Below, one piece after another: positions 29,679 to 38,095 of a stretch of DNA of 38,095 bases. Numbering within the stretch: the stretch's first letter is position 1; each line of letters begins with the position of its first letter. The position numbers and the translations under genes are program-made. Source of the DNA: Fragilaria crotonensis (lineage: Eukaryota > Bacillariophyta > Fragilariophyceae > Fragilariales > Fragilariaceae); the NCBI GenBank assembly GCA_022925895.1, contig JAKSYS010000607.1:1-38095 (forward strand). The letters are read 5' to 3'. The notes under the pieces are model-generated. The model worked only from the letters and a program-made list of their open reading frames with translations. It did no database searches and was not told the origin of the DNA.

Positions 29679-31214
29679 ATGGCAACAACTTACCACATTG
29701 AAAAGGCCAAAAGTGCTCGCTCCAAGTGCAAAAAATGCAAGGAAACCATCGTTAAAGATGACATGCGTATTGGAAGTTCCAGTGAACGCGATGATCGCAT
29801 CATGACGTCGTAAGTACGATGGTTTGACCTCACGCTCAAAAGTCCGCCTGTTCTCTTGCACTATTCGTACATCTAATCCGCCGCGCATTCACGCAGTTGG
29901 AATCACATCAAGTGCTTCTCGCTTCCGCGAGCACTCAAACAGCAGGGAATTACAATCGAAAGCTTTGTATTGGACGAATTGAAGGACCCCGACGGCCTTT
30001 TGGATGAACACAGCGATGAAATCATCGCCGAACTAGAATCCAAGGGTTCGGCCAAGAAGACGCCCAAGAAAGTTGTGGATAGTTCGACCATGCTCGGGAA
30101 GATTAAGCGAAACTATGCGGAAAGCATGGACGATGAGGAGGATCGTCCTGCGAAGAAAGCCAAACTTAGCAAGACTGAAAAGGAAGAAGTCGAGCTCTAT
30201 GAGATCTACAAGAACAAGAATGCAGATGAACTCAAAGACTACATGCGGTACGTTTCCCTCTCCCTAGCATTACAATCGTTCATCCATTACATCTCGATCT
30301 CAATTTCGTCTTTTTTTAGTTGGAATCATCAAATTATTGGCGGCCGCAAAGATGCGCTCATACTGCGCTGCATCGACGGTCAGATGCGAGGACGGCTGGC
30401 CCGGTGCCCCATGTGCAAGCAGGGCAAACCCAAGATTGCCGAAGAAGATCACGATTATGCCAGTTGTAACGGATACTTTGATGAAGACATGCAATCACGA
30501 GTGCCTTGCAACTTCCAGATTTCCCTCGACAAGGCCGCTCGTTTGCATCCATGGTACACGGAGCCGCCGACTGAGGAGCAAGAGGAAGAAATGAAGGCAC
30601 AAGATGAAGTTGCCAAGAGCGGTAAGGCACCTCCGAATCCGAAAACAGAGAGTGCCGCCAAAGAAATACTTAGAAAGGCTGAAACTATGGAGTGGAAGGT
30701 CAAAAGCAAGGACGATATCAAGTCCACCACGGAAGCCATTGTCAAGATCTGCCTTGACGGCGGGGTGAGTTTACCCAAGGGAAGCGAGCAGAAGGCGGTG
30801 GGTAAGCTTGTCGTGGCCAATGCAAAAACAGCCACAGCAGCGGAAGTCATCAAACTGATTATCGATGAATACGGTTTTGCCTCTGGCAAAGATACTGCTG
30901 ACCAAGCTATTGACAATGTCGCCGCATCACTCTGTAAAGTGCCTGCCAACGCGAAACTCTATGCCATGCTCGATGAATTCGCCGAGCTCATGCGCAAGAG
31001 CGGAGAATTTATGAAGAGCAATATGCAGAAGAAGTGTGCACAGGCGATTGCAGCACTTCCGTTCGAGGTGACCGAGGAGAACGCTTTGAAGTTGGGTAAG
31101 CCAGGTAAAGCTAAGATTCCTGGTATTGGCAAGTCCTCTGCCGAGAAGATGCATGAATACCTAACAACTGGCAAGGTCGCAAAGCTTGAGGAATTGAGGG
31201 CCAGTATCGAGTGA
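29679..31214 (+). CDS. zf-PARP / PADR1 protein with C-terminal Pol-beta-like lyase (HhH) domain
   Basis: Three exons (29679-29809, 29897-30247, 30320-31214; introns 87 and 72 bp) encode 458 residues with no frame break. Residues 5-52 are a PARP-type DNA-nick zinc finger: AKSARSKCKKC and WNHIKCF supply Cys17, Cys20, His47 and Cys50. Residues about 143-226 are a PADR1 domain (LKDYMRWNHQIIGGRKDALI, GRLARCPMCK) with four zinc-ligand cysteines 190, 193, 210 and 224. Residues 370-458 look like the 8-kDa lyase domain of DNA polymerase beta: helices, the hairpin IPGIGKSSAEKMHEYL and TGKVAKLEEL. Lys437 aligns with the Pol-beta Schiff-base lysine (Lys72), and Lys449 and Lys393 with Lys84 and Lys35; the Tyr39 position is Gln. 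There is no WGR or ADP-ribosyltransferase domain and no polymerase domain. Residues 270-368 are helical and unassigned. A role in strand-break or abasic-site repair is inferred. Confidence 0.88.
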
Positions 31215-31283
31215 ATGGACGGCGACCTTTCCTGCGTTTCATAGTTGTTGTTGTTTGGTTAAGCACAAACATATTCCACAAAC

Positions 31284-32448
31284 TTAATTCATGTCGACTG
31301 CCGGTAGTGTTTTCTTATCCGCAAGAATTTTCATAACATTTCGAGCATAGACTGCGTTTGGCTTTTTGTTGGAAGACGCGGCTTCGACTTGTTTAGCAGC
31401 ATTGAGCTGCGACCTCCGGAGAAGGTTTATTGTCGCATGCGGAGTCCATCGAACTGCATCGTTCGCTTTTTCCACAAGTTGAAGGCTGGGATGTTCGGCA
31501 AGACTTCCACTCATGTTATCGGCAATGAATCCTTGCACCATGGATGCTGGTAGGGCATGGCCAGCAATGATTTTGTCGTGGCCAACATTGACAGTGCTGT
31601 AGCTCGGATGAAACCAGGCGCGGCCGACAATTTGATCGGCCTTTACCACTTGTACGGTGACTTCAATCAAGTCGTCACACGTTGCTGCAAATTCGTGAAA
31701 ATCCGCATCGTAGTCGGACGGAGCAATTAAGAGCAATGTTGCAACCGTCTCTTCCGGGGTCGTCGCGATGTCTGTGACACCTTCCCAAAAGGCTGCTGCC
31801 AAGAGAGACGCAGCTGAAGCATCAGGGCGATACAATGGTGGTAGAATCACAATAGGGCCGACTTTCACATTTGCTGACTCCAAACCCACAGCTGCTCTCG
31901 AGAGGCTTGCCGTATAAGGACATAGGCTGAGTCGACAGAGAGTGTCGTCGACCCACGTCTTGGTGGCTGATACAGCAGCCTCGTTCGATGATTCAGCGGG
32001 CTTCTCCGTCGTCAATTCGTTTCTTAATGGTGCGGATGGCCAAAATAATTGTATTCCGTTGCAGGGAGCCTTTGGCCACGCCAACACTTCCGACTTGACC
32101 CCTCCCAATCGATCAGCATTGTTGTTGACGACACGCACCAAGCCTCCCAGAACATCGGTGTCTGAAAACCGAGGGAAACCATATGGACAAGCAGTTCCTT
32201 CCAGCAGCCAGGGTCTGAAACAATACTCTTGCCACCTGGTATCCTTCTGTTACGTCATTACCCCAGATACAACCATCCAAAGACCTAGCTTCACAATCCT
32301 TCTGCAAAGCCTGCGCTCCTCCGGCGAATCCAAGTCGGACTACTGGGGGCAACAAAAGGCTTTGTGTACTGAGAGCGGCGATCCACGGAACTGCAGCGGT
32401 TGGTACGATGATCGAGAATAGCAAGATGAACCAACTCCATCGTCCCAT
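31284..32448 (-). CDS. DUF1415 family protein with signal peptide, one frame break
   Basis: The N-terminus (MGRWSWFILLFSIIVPTAAV) is a signal peptide. The C-terminal 220 residues fit DUF1415: KTWVDDTLCRLSLCPYT, a central TVATLLLIAPSDYDADFHEF, the WFHPSY block, WTPHATINLLRRSQ and the end YARNVMKIL. DUF1415 has no established function. The region between (DTRWQEYCFRPWLLEG, TACPYGFPRFSDTD, GGLVRVVNNNADRLGG) is in the same frame as the domain, while the signal peptide and SLDGCIWGNDVTEG are in another. The switch lies at about 32239-32248 and one lost or gained base would join them. The protein would then have about 388 residues. No intron with good borders explains the shift. Location could be ER, secretory or plastid. 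Confidence 0.7.
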
Positions 32449-33335
32449 GGTCGACTCGGAACGTTTCGTCAAAGGTTTTTTCAACGTTGGTGTCAGTCTA
32501 AGGGCCGACGGAGGTACAAGTAACTCGTGGTGGTGTGGTGGATGGTGAGTTGTCAGGTGAGTTTTTACCGGCGCATGAGAAGGACTCTCGTATCTCCTAT
32601 GAATATACTGGTACTGAATATACAGTGTATGTCATACGCTATAATGGTCTCTGTAGGACCATATGCCATACAGTGTACAGTACCAGAAAAGAAAAAAGTA
32701 CCAGTAATGGGGTACTTCCCAGCTTCCCAGTGCTGGAATAGTCATATGTCATATGACATACTTGCATGGGTGTACCCTGTGCCATGTCGCTACAGTATGT
32801 CGTCATGACATACACGTTTTTATGTATACCAGTCATGTATGTCATACGTACGTACTCGAACTAAAACATCCGGTGTGATTTGAAAATCATACATGTACCG
32901 GTGCCTGGAACCTGGTACTGGGTACAGTACTCGGGTCCGATTAGGTTTCACCAATTTGACGTCAGCGCCCACGTCACAGTACTGATGTCTTCACGTTCAA
33001 CGTACTGACATATGGTAACCTAATTGGATCTTATGTATGTACTATGTACTGTATCATACTCCGTACCGTACTCCGAGTATCAATGAATCGCACATGAATG
33101 CGAACCGTTCGCATCACAGATCGCATAGGTTGCGTAGGTAGCAATGTAGGATTTAATACAGCTACATAGTACTGGTACTACAGAGGACGAGTACCAATAC
33201 TACTTTGAGATGCGAACTCTGAAGTCATCCCAACCCGTTCCCTGTCCACTATCAATACATCGATCACCGCCCTTATCACAAAATCGTTCTCCGAGTCAAG
33301 CCCGGATACAAGAAAAAGAACAAACTTCAAATACC
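32449..33335. other. Divergent intergenic region, GTAC- and CATATG-rich
   Basis: No gene is supported. 32735-32765 has nested CATATG palindromes (GTCATATGTCATATGAC), and 32900-33080 is rich in GGTACTGGGTAC and CCGTACCGTACTCCGAGTA words. The ends hold the promoters of the DUF1415 and PNPOx-like genes. Confidence 0.6.
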
Positions 33336-34259
33336 ATGTTGAATCGCATGTTAACGCTTCGAGTAGCAACATCCGCCAGAGGACCACTAACGAAATGTGC
33401 GATTCGCGCCTTCTCAGCGACTCCAGCAAGTGACCCCTTGGAGCTCATGCAAGCGACGTTCATGAAACGCGGCATGTGCGATGAGTCGGGTTTTCGCTTG
33501 CCCGGTGTGCACTGGACCATGGCGCTTGCCTTTGGAGCTGATGATCCCATGAAGGTAGGAATTTTAGTCATTTTTTAAATTGATACGAAGGATTTCTTCA
33601 GTGATGTTCATGTTTTTCTAACCACTCACCTATTCGACTTCTCATCAACAACAGCCTCCCAACCTTCGAACCGTCGGAATTCAGCGTATTTCCGATATGG
33701 GCGTCGACTTTGTCGTCAAGCATGGCTCCCATTCCTCGTTGCAAGCAGGGTGTCCAGTTGCTGTCGTGGTCCAATCGGGACGATACGTCTACGGTGAAGT
33801 GGCAGAGCAATGGCGTTCTGAAGGCCATTGTGAGCAAGTGCCACTGATAGACATTATGCATGTGCTGCCAGAGTACACAGTGGCGCATATGGTGGCAGCA
33901 AAACGTATGGAAGCTGAAGAAGCAACGGATGAAAAACCGGTATGTGATAAACTGTTTGGAGGTGGAGCTGTTGAACAATGGTCTCTCACGCACCCCTCTC
34001 TCGATAGGAACGTTTCATTTTGAAATCGAATTCGCACATGACGGAGGTTATCCAACAAGTGCGACAAGAAAACCTCAGCCAATCAGAACTGGAGGCCAGT
34101 ATCAAAGCCTTTCGGTTCTGTCCTGATCGTGTAGAACGCATGAGTGGAGGTCCAGATCACGTCTTGTGGGAGCGCTGGGAGTGGACTCGAATGAAGAGCG
34201 GCGACTGTCCGGAAGGAACACTGCCTTGGAATGAGCCAAAAGCGTTGTGTGCTCATTGA
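33336..34259 (+). CDS. PNPOx-like flavin-binding protein, probably mitochondrial
   Basis: Three exons (33336-33554, 33655-33939, 34008-34259; introns 100 and 68 bp) encode 251 residues without a frame break. The first 30 residues (MLNRMLTLRVATSARGPLTK, then CAIRAFSATPAS) are a mitochondrial-type presequence. The rest follows the pyridoxamine 5'-phosphate oxidase plan: WTMALAFGADD, PPNLRTVGIQRISDMGVDFV with the RT of the FMN site, SSLQAGCPVAVVVQSGRYVYG with GEVAEQW, and a C-terminal FRFCPDRVERMSGGPDHVLW, WEWTR that resembles the PNPOx end (P..VEFW.G...R.HDR). The typical RR/LAP C-terminal substrate residues are not obvious. It may be a divergent PNPOx in vitamin B6 salvage or a related flavin split-barrel protein such as the Alr4036 type. 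Confidence 0.62.
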
Positions 34260-34407
34260 ACATAGACAAGTGATCTTAACATATTGTGGGAATAGCATTT
34301 GCATGACGATACTGCAAGTCTACCTGTTAATGATCTGAAACGCAGTATCTGTCTATGATCGAATTGACTCCCGGAAGTGCTACTAGTTACGTAGAACACT
34401 CGACCAG

Positions 34408-34990
34408 CTAATGGCCCGATTGACACTTGGAATTGCTACTTTTTCGCCAGCGTTCATCTAATGTCTTCATATCACACTTAAAAATGGGCTTTCCAAGTTT
34501 CGCATTGACTTGATTGTGCTGCTCACAAAGCCAAACGCAGAGGTCCTCCCGTGATTTAACTTCAACTGGTTGCTTTTTCAGGTTTTCGGTGAAGTCGGTC
34601 GCACACCACGTACATGGATAGAATCGAGCGATAGCAGAAAAGAAATCGACCATGAGTTTTTGGTCCTCTTTCGATGGACTTTCCGGGTACCAGGCAACCT
34701 ATAGAGCAACCGTACTGTTAGAGGGAAGCACGGAGAAGAAAGGGATAGACGAGAATAACGCGTCAACAACCTACCATTGAATGCAGCAAGGTCCACGACG
34801 AATTCCCAAGTTGAGGACTGGTGGGAGGGCACTCTACTTGCGCACCCGGCGTTGCTACGCCCTTTGATTGAAGTCGACTCATCGAGGCGTTAAGCCCAGC
34901 CACAATGTCGTCGCAAGCGGGACGGTCGCAATCGTCGAGCATCTTCTTCCCAAATGCATTGGGTAAATTTGAAAACTTCTTGTCCGGCAT
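34408..34990 (-). CDS. ERV1: Erv1/ALR FAD-linked sulfhydryl oxidase
   Basis: Exon 1 is 34775-34990 and exon 2 34408-34698, separated by a 76-bp intron (GTAGGT..CTATAG); together they encode 168 residues. The ERV/ALR domain is complete: LGNSSWTLLHSMVAWYP, FFSAIARFYPCTWC with the redox CxxC at 101-104, WLCEQHNQVNAKLGKPIF with the FAD-binding HNxVN, the structural Cys130-x16-Cys147 pair, and DERW. In the mitochondrial intermembrane space Erv1 reoxidises Mia40 and makes disulfides. The N-terminal arm has CDRPAC (Cys21, Cys26), a CX4C shuttle-like pair. No cleavable presequence is evident, as expected for intermembrane-space import. The open frame extends upstream of 34990 without another ATG. Confidence 0.92.
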
Positions 34991-36580
34991 GACGATGAGT
35001 GCGTCGCTCCTTTGGATGGGACACAAAGAACCTTGCTTGGAACGACAGACTACAATACTCGATTATTTGCCAAGAGGCGAAGTTGTGAAATCATCGTCTT
35101 GTTCATGGTATCGTTCTTCGGGGTTCGTTGTAGGTGGTTGGTGGGGCACTACCGGTAGTGTACTACCCACTACTGTACCGGCAACCGGCACTCGTAGTCT
35201 CGTAGTACTCCACTAATAGTGGAGTACAGTAGTACAGTACCACTTAAAAATGGCCTTGTGCCACTCAACGGTGTAAAATGTTTAGTCGGTCCACGAAACA
35301 CGACAAATATCATAGTAACGACGCTTTTCAATAGGACAAAGTTGTTCCTTGCAATGTAACACATCAGACGTGTACTTGGATCAAACTACTTTTGATAGAA
35401 GCAGCATAGCTGAATAGAGTCTGAATGACTTTGTCACGGGTGTGTCCAGGTTAAATTGAATCTTGCAGGTCTGTTTTTGCGAAGTTAGAGCGTTGGGGGA
35501 GTGACCATTTGAGAGTTCATTCCACTGATAATGGCAATGACGTCTCGGTACTTGCACTGAGATCGCTATGACATACAAATCTGTTCCTGAAATAACAGTT
35601 GCAACATGGTTTGAATTAGCAATTGTAATGCAGAACATATGCTGGGAAATTGTTGACACATGTATAGTGATTCCTTTTTGATTGCATGTGTCTCATGTGT
35701 AGAAATTGTTGATGCGAAGTTGGTGAACGCAGTCCGGGACAACTGTAGTTTCCGTACTGGCAAATTACTGTCTACAGAGTGCGTAGAAATTTTTGTATGA
35801 TACATGTCGCCAAAACTGGATGGACTGAGAGCTTCTGGCGACGATGATAATTGATATTCCAACTCCAATAACGGTACAACAACCGTTCGCTGCAGTACCT
35901 CGACCCTGTTTAGAGTTGAGAGTATGAATACAAGTATGCATAGTCGTACTTGTACCGGTACAATGTACTCTACCGGTAGAACGACAAAAGTACCAAGCAC
36001 TCGAGTTCTGTCACCGGTATTGATAAAACTGGAGTGTACTGTATTTATCCCTATGTACTCCCAGTAGTCGACCGCTAGTTCGAAGAAAGTTCAACGCAGC
36101 ATGTTACTCATCGATCGTCGATCTCAGAGAAGTCTTTTAAGTCTGTTCCGTATGTCATTTCGCTGTACAATCTAATATGAAGTGAACGCCCGTCGACTAA
36201 AGACATGAGACATGACCTTTAATTGTTTGCCTGATGACAAATTAGCAACAATATATCATTATTCTGCATTCAATTAGGCGACGACTATTACAGACATAAC
36301 GTTTTGTCGTATTACAGTTTCGTCATACGCTTCCACCGCACTCGTATGTAATCGCAGGAAAATGCCGTGTCACAATCAAGTTGTGGGTATGGGTAGTAGG
36401 AGTATGATATGTACTATGTTCTTCCTGGGACATCCGGAATTCCTTCTTATTCTGTTAGTGCATGACACAGATAACTACGTAGATTTACAACTGAAATTTC
36501 ATCAATATACAAAACTGAATATGTTCATTGCGATGTCGGAAGAGTATTGGCTAGCGTGCGAGCCAGCGTGGCATCGTGGC
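34991..36580. other. Long intergenic region, no gene supported
   Basis: 35140-35250 and 35900-36070 are dense in GTAC palindromes (ACTACCGGTAGTGTACTAC at about 35147, TACCGGTACAATGTACTC). The 144-codon frame at 35566-36000 on the minus strand and the frame from 36362 lack any domain or targeting pattern. A small unrecognised gene cannot be excluded. Confidence 0.45.
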
Positions 36581-36897
36581 GAACTTATTTACGAGAAGAA
36601 ATCTGATCGTGAACTTATTTACGAGAAGAAATCTTCTCGTGAACTTATTTACGAGAAGAATTCTTCTCATGAACTTATTCATAAGAAGAAATCTTCTTAC
36701 GAACTTATTTAAGAGAAGATTTCATCCTGTCAATACACTTTCTCGTAGAAGTCTAACTTAAAAACGAGAAGGTATCTAATCGTGAACTTATTTACGAGAA
36801 GAAATCTTCTCATCAACTTATTTAAGAGAAGAAATCTTCTCATCAACTTATACATGAGAAGCTTTCTAATCGTGGACTTTTTTACGAGAAGAAATAA
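36581..36897. repeat. 30-bp minisatellite with internal palindrome
   Basis: Units begin GAACTTATTTACGAGAAGAA and repeat every 30 bp at 36581, 36611, 36641, 36671 and 36701. After a degenerate 83-bp stretch they continue at 36784, 36814, 36844 and 36874. Most units contain GAGAAGAAATCTTCTC, where GAGAAGA and TCTTCTC pair around AA, so each can form a small hairpin. The repeat reads through in several frames (ELIYEKKSSR in one), a consequence of the 30-bp period. No spacers of unique sequence exist, so it is not a CRISPR array. Confidence 0.9.
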
Positions 36898-37034
36898 CCT
36901 CCGAGCCTGCCAAGCCCCCACTTGCATTCATGACGCCAGCCAGTATCCATTGACGTTATTTATTAAGCGGTCGTGTGTCACGTGACTCGATTTGACAGCC
37001 CAAAAAAACTCTCGGTAAAGTGAGGTTCAAGAAG

Positions 37035-38095
37035 GAATTCCGGGGGAATGCCTAATGCACTAAAACTTAAGGAGCAAACTAAAGCCCTAAACCAATCAGA
37101 ATCCGCGGAGACGTCATAGGGGAGAGGGGTAAAAATAGTCATCTGAGGTGATCGTTATCTTATACATGCATATAAATGTATATTCAAATTGCACGCCGGC
37201 ATCGCAACGCTACGTTTTCAACGTCCAGTTTTGAAATTAGATAAGGAAAATAGTACTGCACTATTAAACTTACGTAGTCCACAGTAGGTAGAATCACGTA
37301 GAAACGGTCTTGAAAAGACTGGTACGCATCCGGATGAGCACAAAACAATTAAATTGTATTTTGCGACAATGGACCCTCAACTGTTGACAGTTGAGGGTCC
37401 ATTCTCTTGTAGTTGACCCTTTTTTAACTTTCCAATCTGTATCCTCTATTCATGTAGCAATTGTAGTCTGTCAGTTGTAGTGACCATGGGAGTGAAGCTG
37501 TTTTGATTGATTTTCATCGCATTTTTTCCAAGGGTCTCACCTGACAACAACACCGGCGTACGGAAACATGTTGTATGGCGTACTGTCGTAGTAGCATTAC
37601 TCGTACTGAAGTAGTTGCATTCGTATCGATTTACTGTTTTTCATATCAATACATGTCACGTGCTACTGTAGTACACGACGACAAACTCCGTAGACATCCA
37701 GTATCAGACGATCGTTGATTTGTCTTCGTAGTATTTCAGGAGCCGATTTGTACGAAGACACGCCAACCTGGTACAATGTATGCATACAAGTCCTTGGTGT
37801 GCATACAGATTACGTATATCGTATATATCGTATGCCCATGCATTTGCATAAATGAATGTGAGTTCAAAACTCGAATGCACATGAAGATCCTCTCTTACAT
37901 GTGTCTAAGATTATGTATGTATACGAATATGCATGATCGAATTTTTCAAAGCCTCGATCGAAGTGCTTTATTTAGAGAGGGGGGTGCAAATAGTCATTGA
38001 GGACGAAACTCGAAATGATGACGTCTCCGCGGATTCTGATTGGTTTAGTGTTTAGTTTGCTCCTTAAGTTTTAGTGCATTAGGCATTCCCGAATT
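37035..38095. mobile_element. Large inverted-repeat element, right end at window edge
   Basis: 37036-37117 and 38018-38095 are inverted copies of about 80 bp, nearly identical (AATGCCTAATGCACTAAAAC, TTAAGGAGCAAACTAAA and CCAATCAGAATCCGCGGAGA occur on the left and as reverse complement on the right). The right arm stops at the window end, so the true outer border is unknown. Just inside each arm is a 30-bp motif (GAGAGGGGTAAAAATAGTCA at 37122 and GAGAGGGGGGTGCAAATAGTCA-like at 37975) that is in direct, not inverted, orientation. No open frame inside resembles a transposase. It may be a foldback or non-autonomous DNA element. Confidence 0.6.
37368..37403. repeat. Perfect 16-bp hairpin
   Basis: AATGGACCCTCAACTG and CAGTTGAGGGTCCATT are exact reverse complements around a 4-base loop TTGA. 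It lies inside the inverted-repeat element, followed by CTCTTGTAGTTGACCC that partly repeats the arm. It could be a transcription-end hairpin, a small-RNA precursor or a transposon sub-terminal structure. Confidence 0.85.

Noticed and set aside
29810-30319. Frame changes in the PARP-finger gene as sequence errors
   Set aside because: Both changes coincide with good GT..AG introns of 87 and 72 bp that restore the frame and the zinc-finger residues exactly.
35566-36000. 144-codon minus-strand frame
   Set aside because: Starts in GTAC-rich repeats and has no recognisable motif or targeting signal.
36581-36897. Regular 30-bp repeats resembling a CRISPR array
   Set aside because: Repeats are head-to-tail with no unique spacers and the host is eukaryotic.
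36362-36985. Open frames encoding ELIYEKKSSR- or NLFTRRNL-type repeats
   Set aside because: Generated by the 30-bp period of the minisatellite; the frame is open on both strands at once.

Overview
The window is nuclear DNA of a photosynthetic stramenopile, most likely a diatom. Several gene products begin with a signal peptide followed by an aromatic-led transit peptide of the secondary-plastid type (AQAFAP at about 850, CHSFVK at about 2655, SYSFGP at about 3170, HAFSF at about 18990, VGFTSP at about 29275). Introns are short (64-118 bp) with GT..AG borders. No prokaryotic operon signals, rRNA, tRNA or CRISPR array were seen.

Layout. 0-5.5 kb: a small plastid protein, a plastid protein with two DUF1825 copies, a divergently transcribed organellar small heat-shock protein with a heat-shock-element-like site between them, and an RraA-fold gene wrapped in Tyr/Gly-rich sequence. 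5.5-8.4 kb: gene-poor, with a decayed retrotransposon gag containing a CCHC zinc knuckle. 8.4-17.7 kb: a large unrecognised helical-repeat gene, a short TIR element with a dead transposase fragment, MCM7, a second RraA-family gene and a Tipin/Csm3/Swi3 gene. The unknown gene, MCM7 and Tipin each have an E2F-type site (TTTGGCGC-like) just upstream. 18.9-25.6 kb: a plastid-type J protein, a senescence/spartin-domain protein and DNA topoisomerase I. 26.7-35 kb: RPB4, a PYM-like basic protein, a thylakoid-lumen protein, a PARP-finger/PADR1 protein ending in a DNA polymerase beta-like lyase/HhH domain, a DUF1415 protein, a PNPOx-like flavoprotein and an Erv1/ALR sulfhydryl oxidase. 35-38.1 kb: no gene; a 30-bp palindromic minisatellite and a large inverted-repeat element cut by the window end.

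Two global properties matter to anyone using this annotation. First, many otherwise well-conserved genes between about 3.9 and 25.3 kb (and one at 32.2 kb) change reading frame by one base, mostly at short homopolymers. Conserved protein sequence resumes immediately in the new frame, which points to uncorrected indel errors rather than true pseudogenes. Second, intergenic DNA is strongly enriched in the tetramer GTAC (AGTACT, GGTACC, TACTCCGAGTA), while coding DNA is not.

The best candidate for something undescribed is the intact gene at 29679-31214: zf-PARP, PADR1 and a C-terminal Pol-beta-like 8-kDa lyase domain that keeps the Schiff-base lysine, with no PARP catalytic domain. The E2F-linked unknown gene at 8437-11130 and the Tipin gene with amplified SQ/TQ repeats are the next most interesting.
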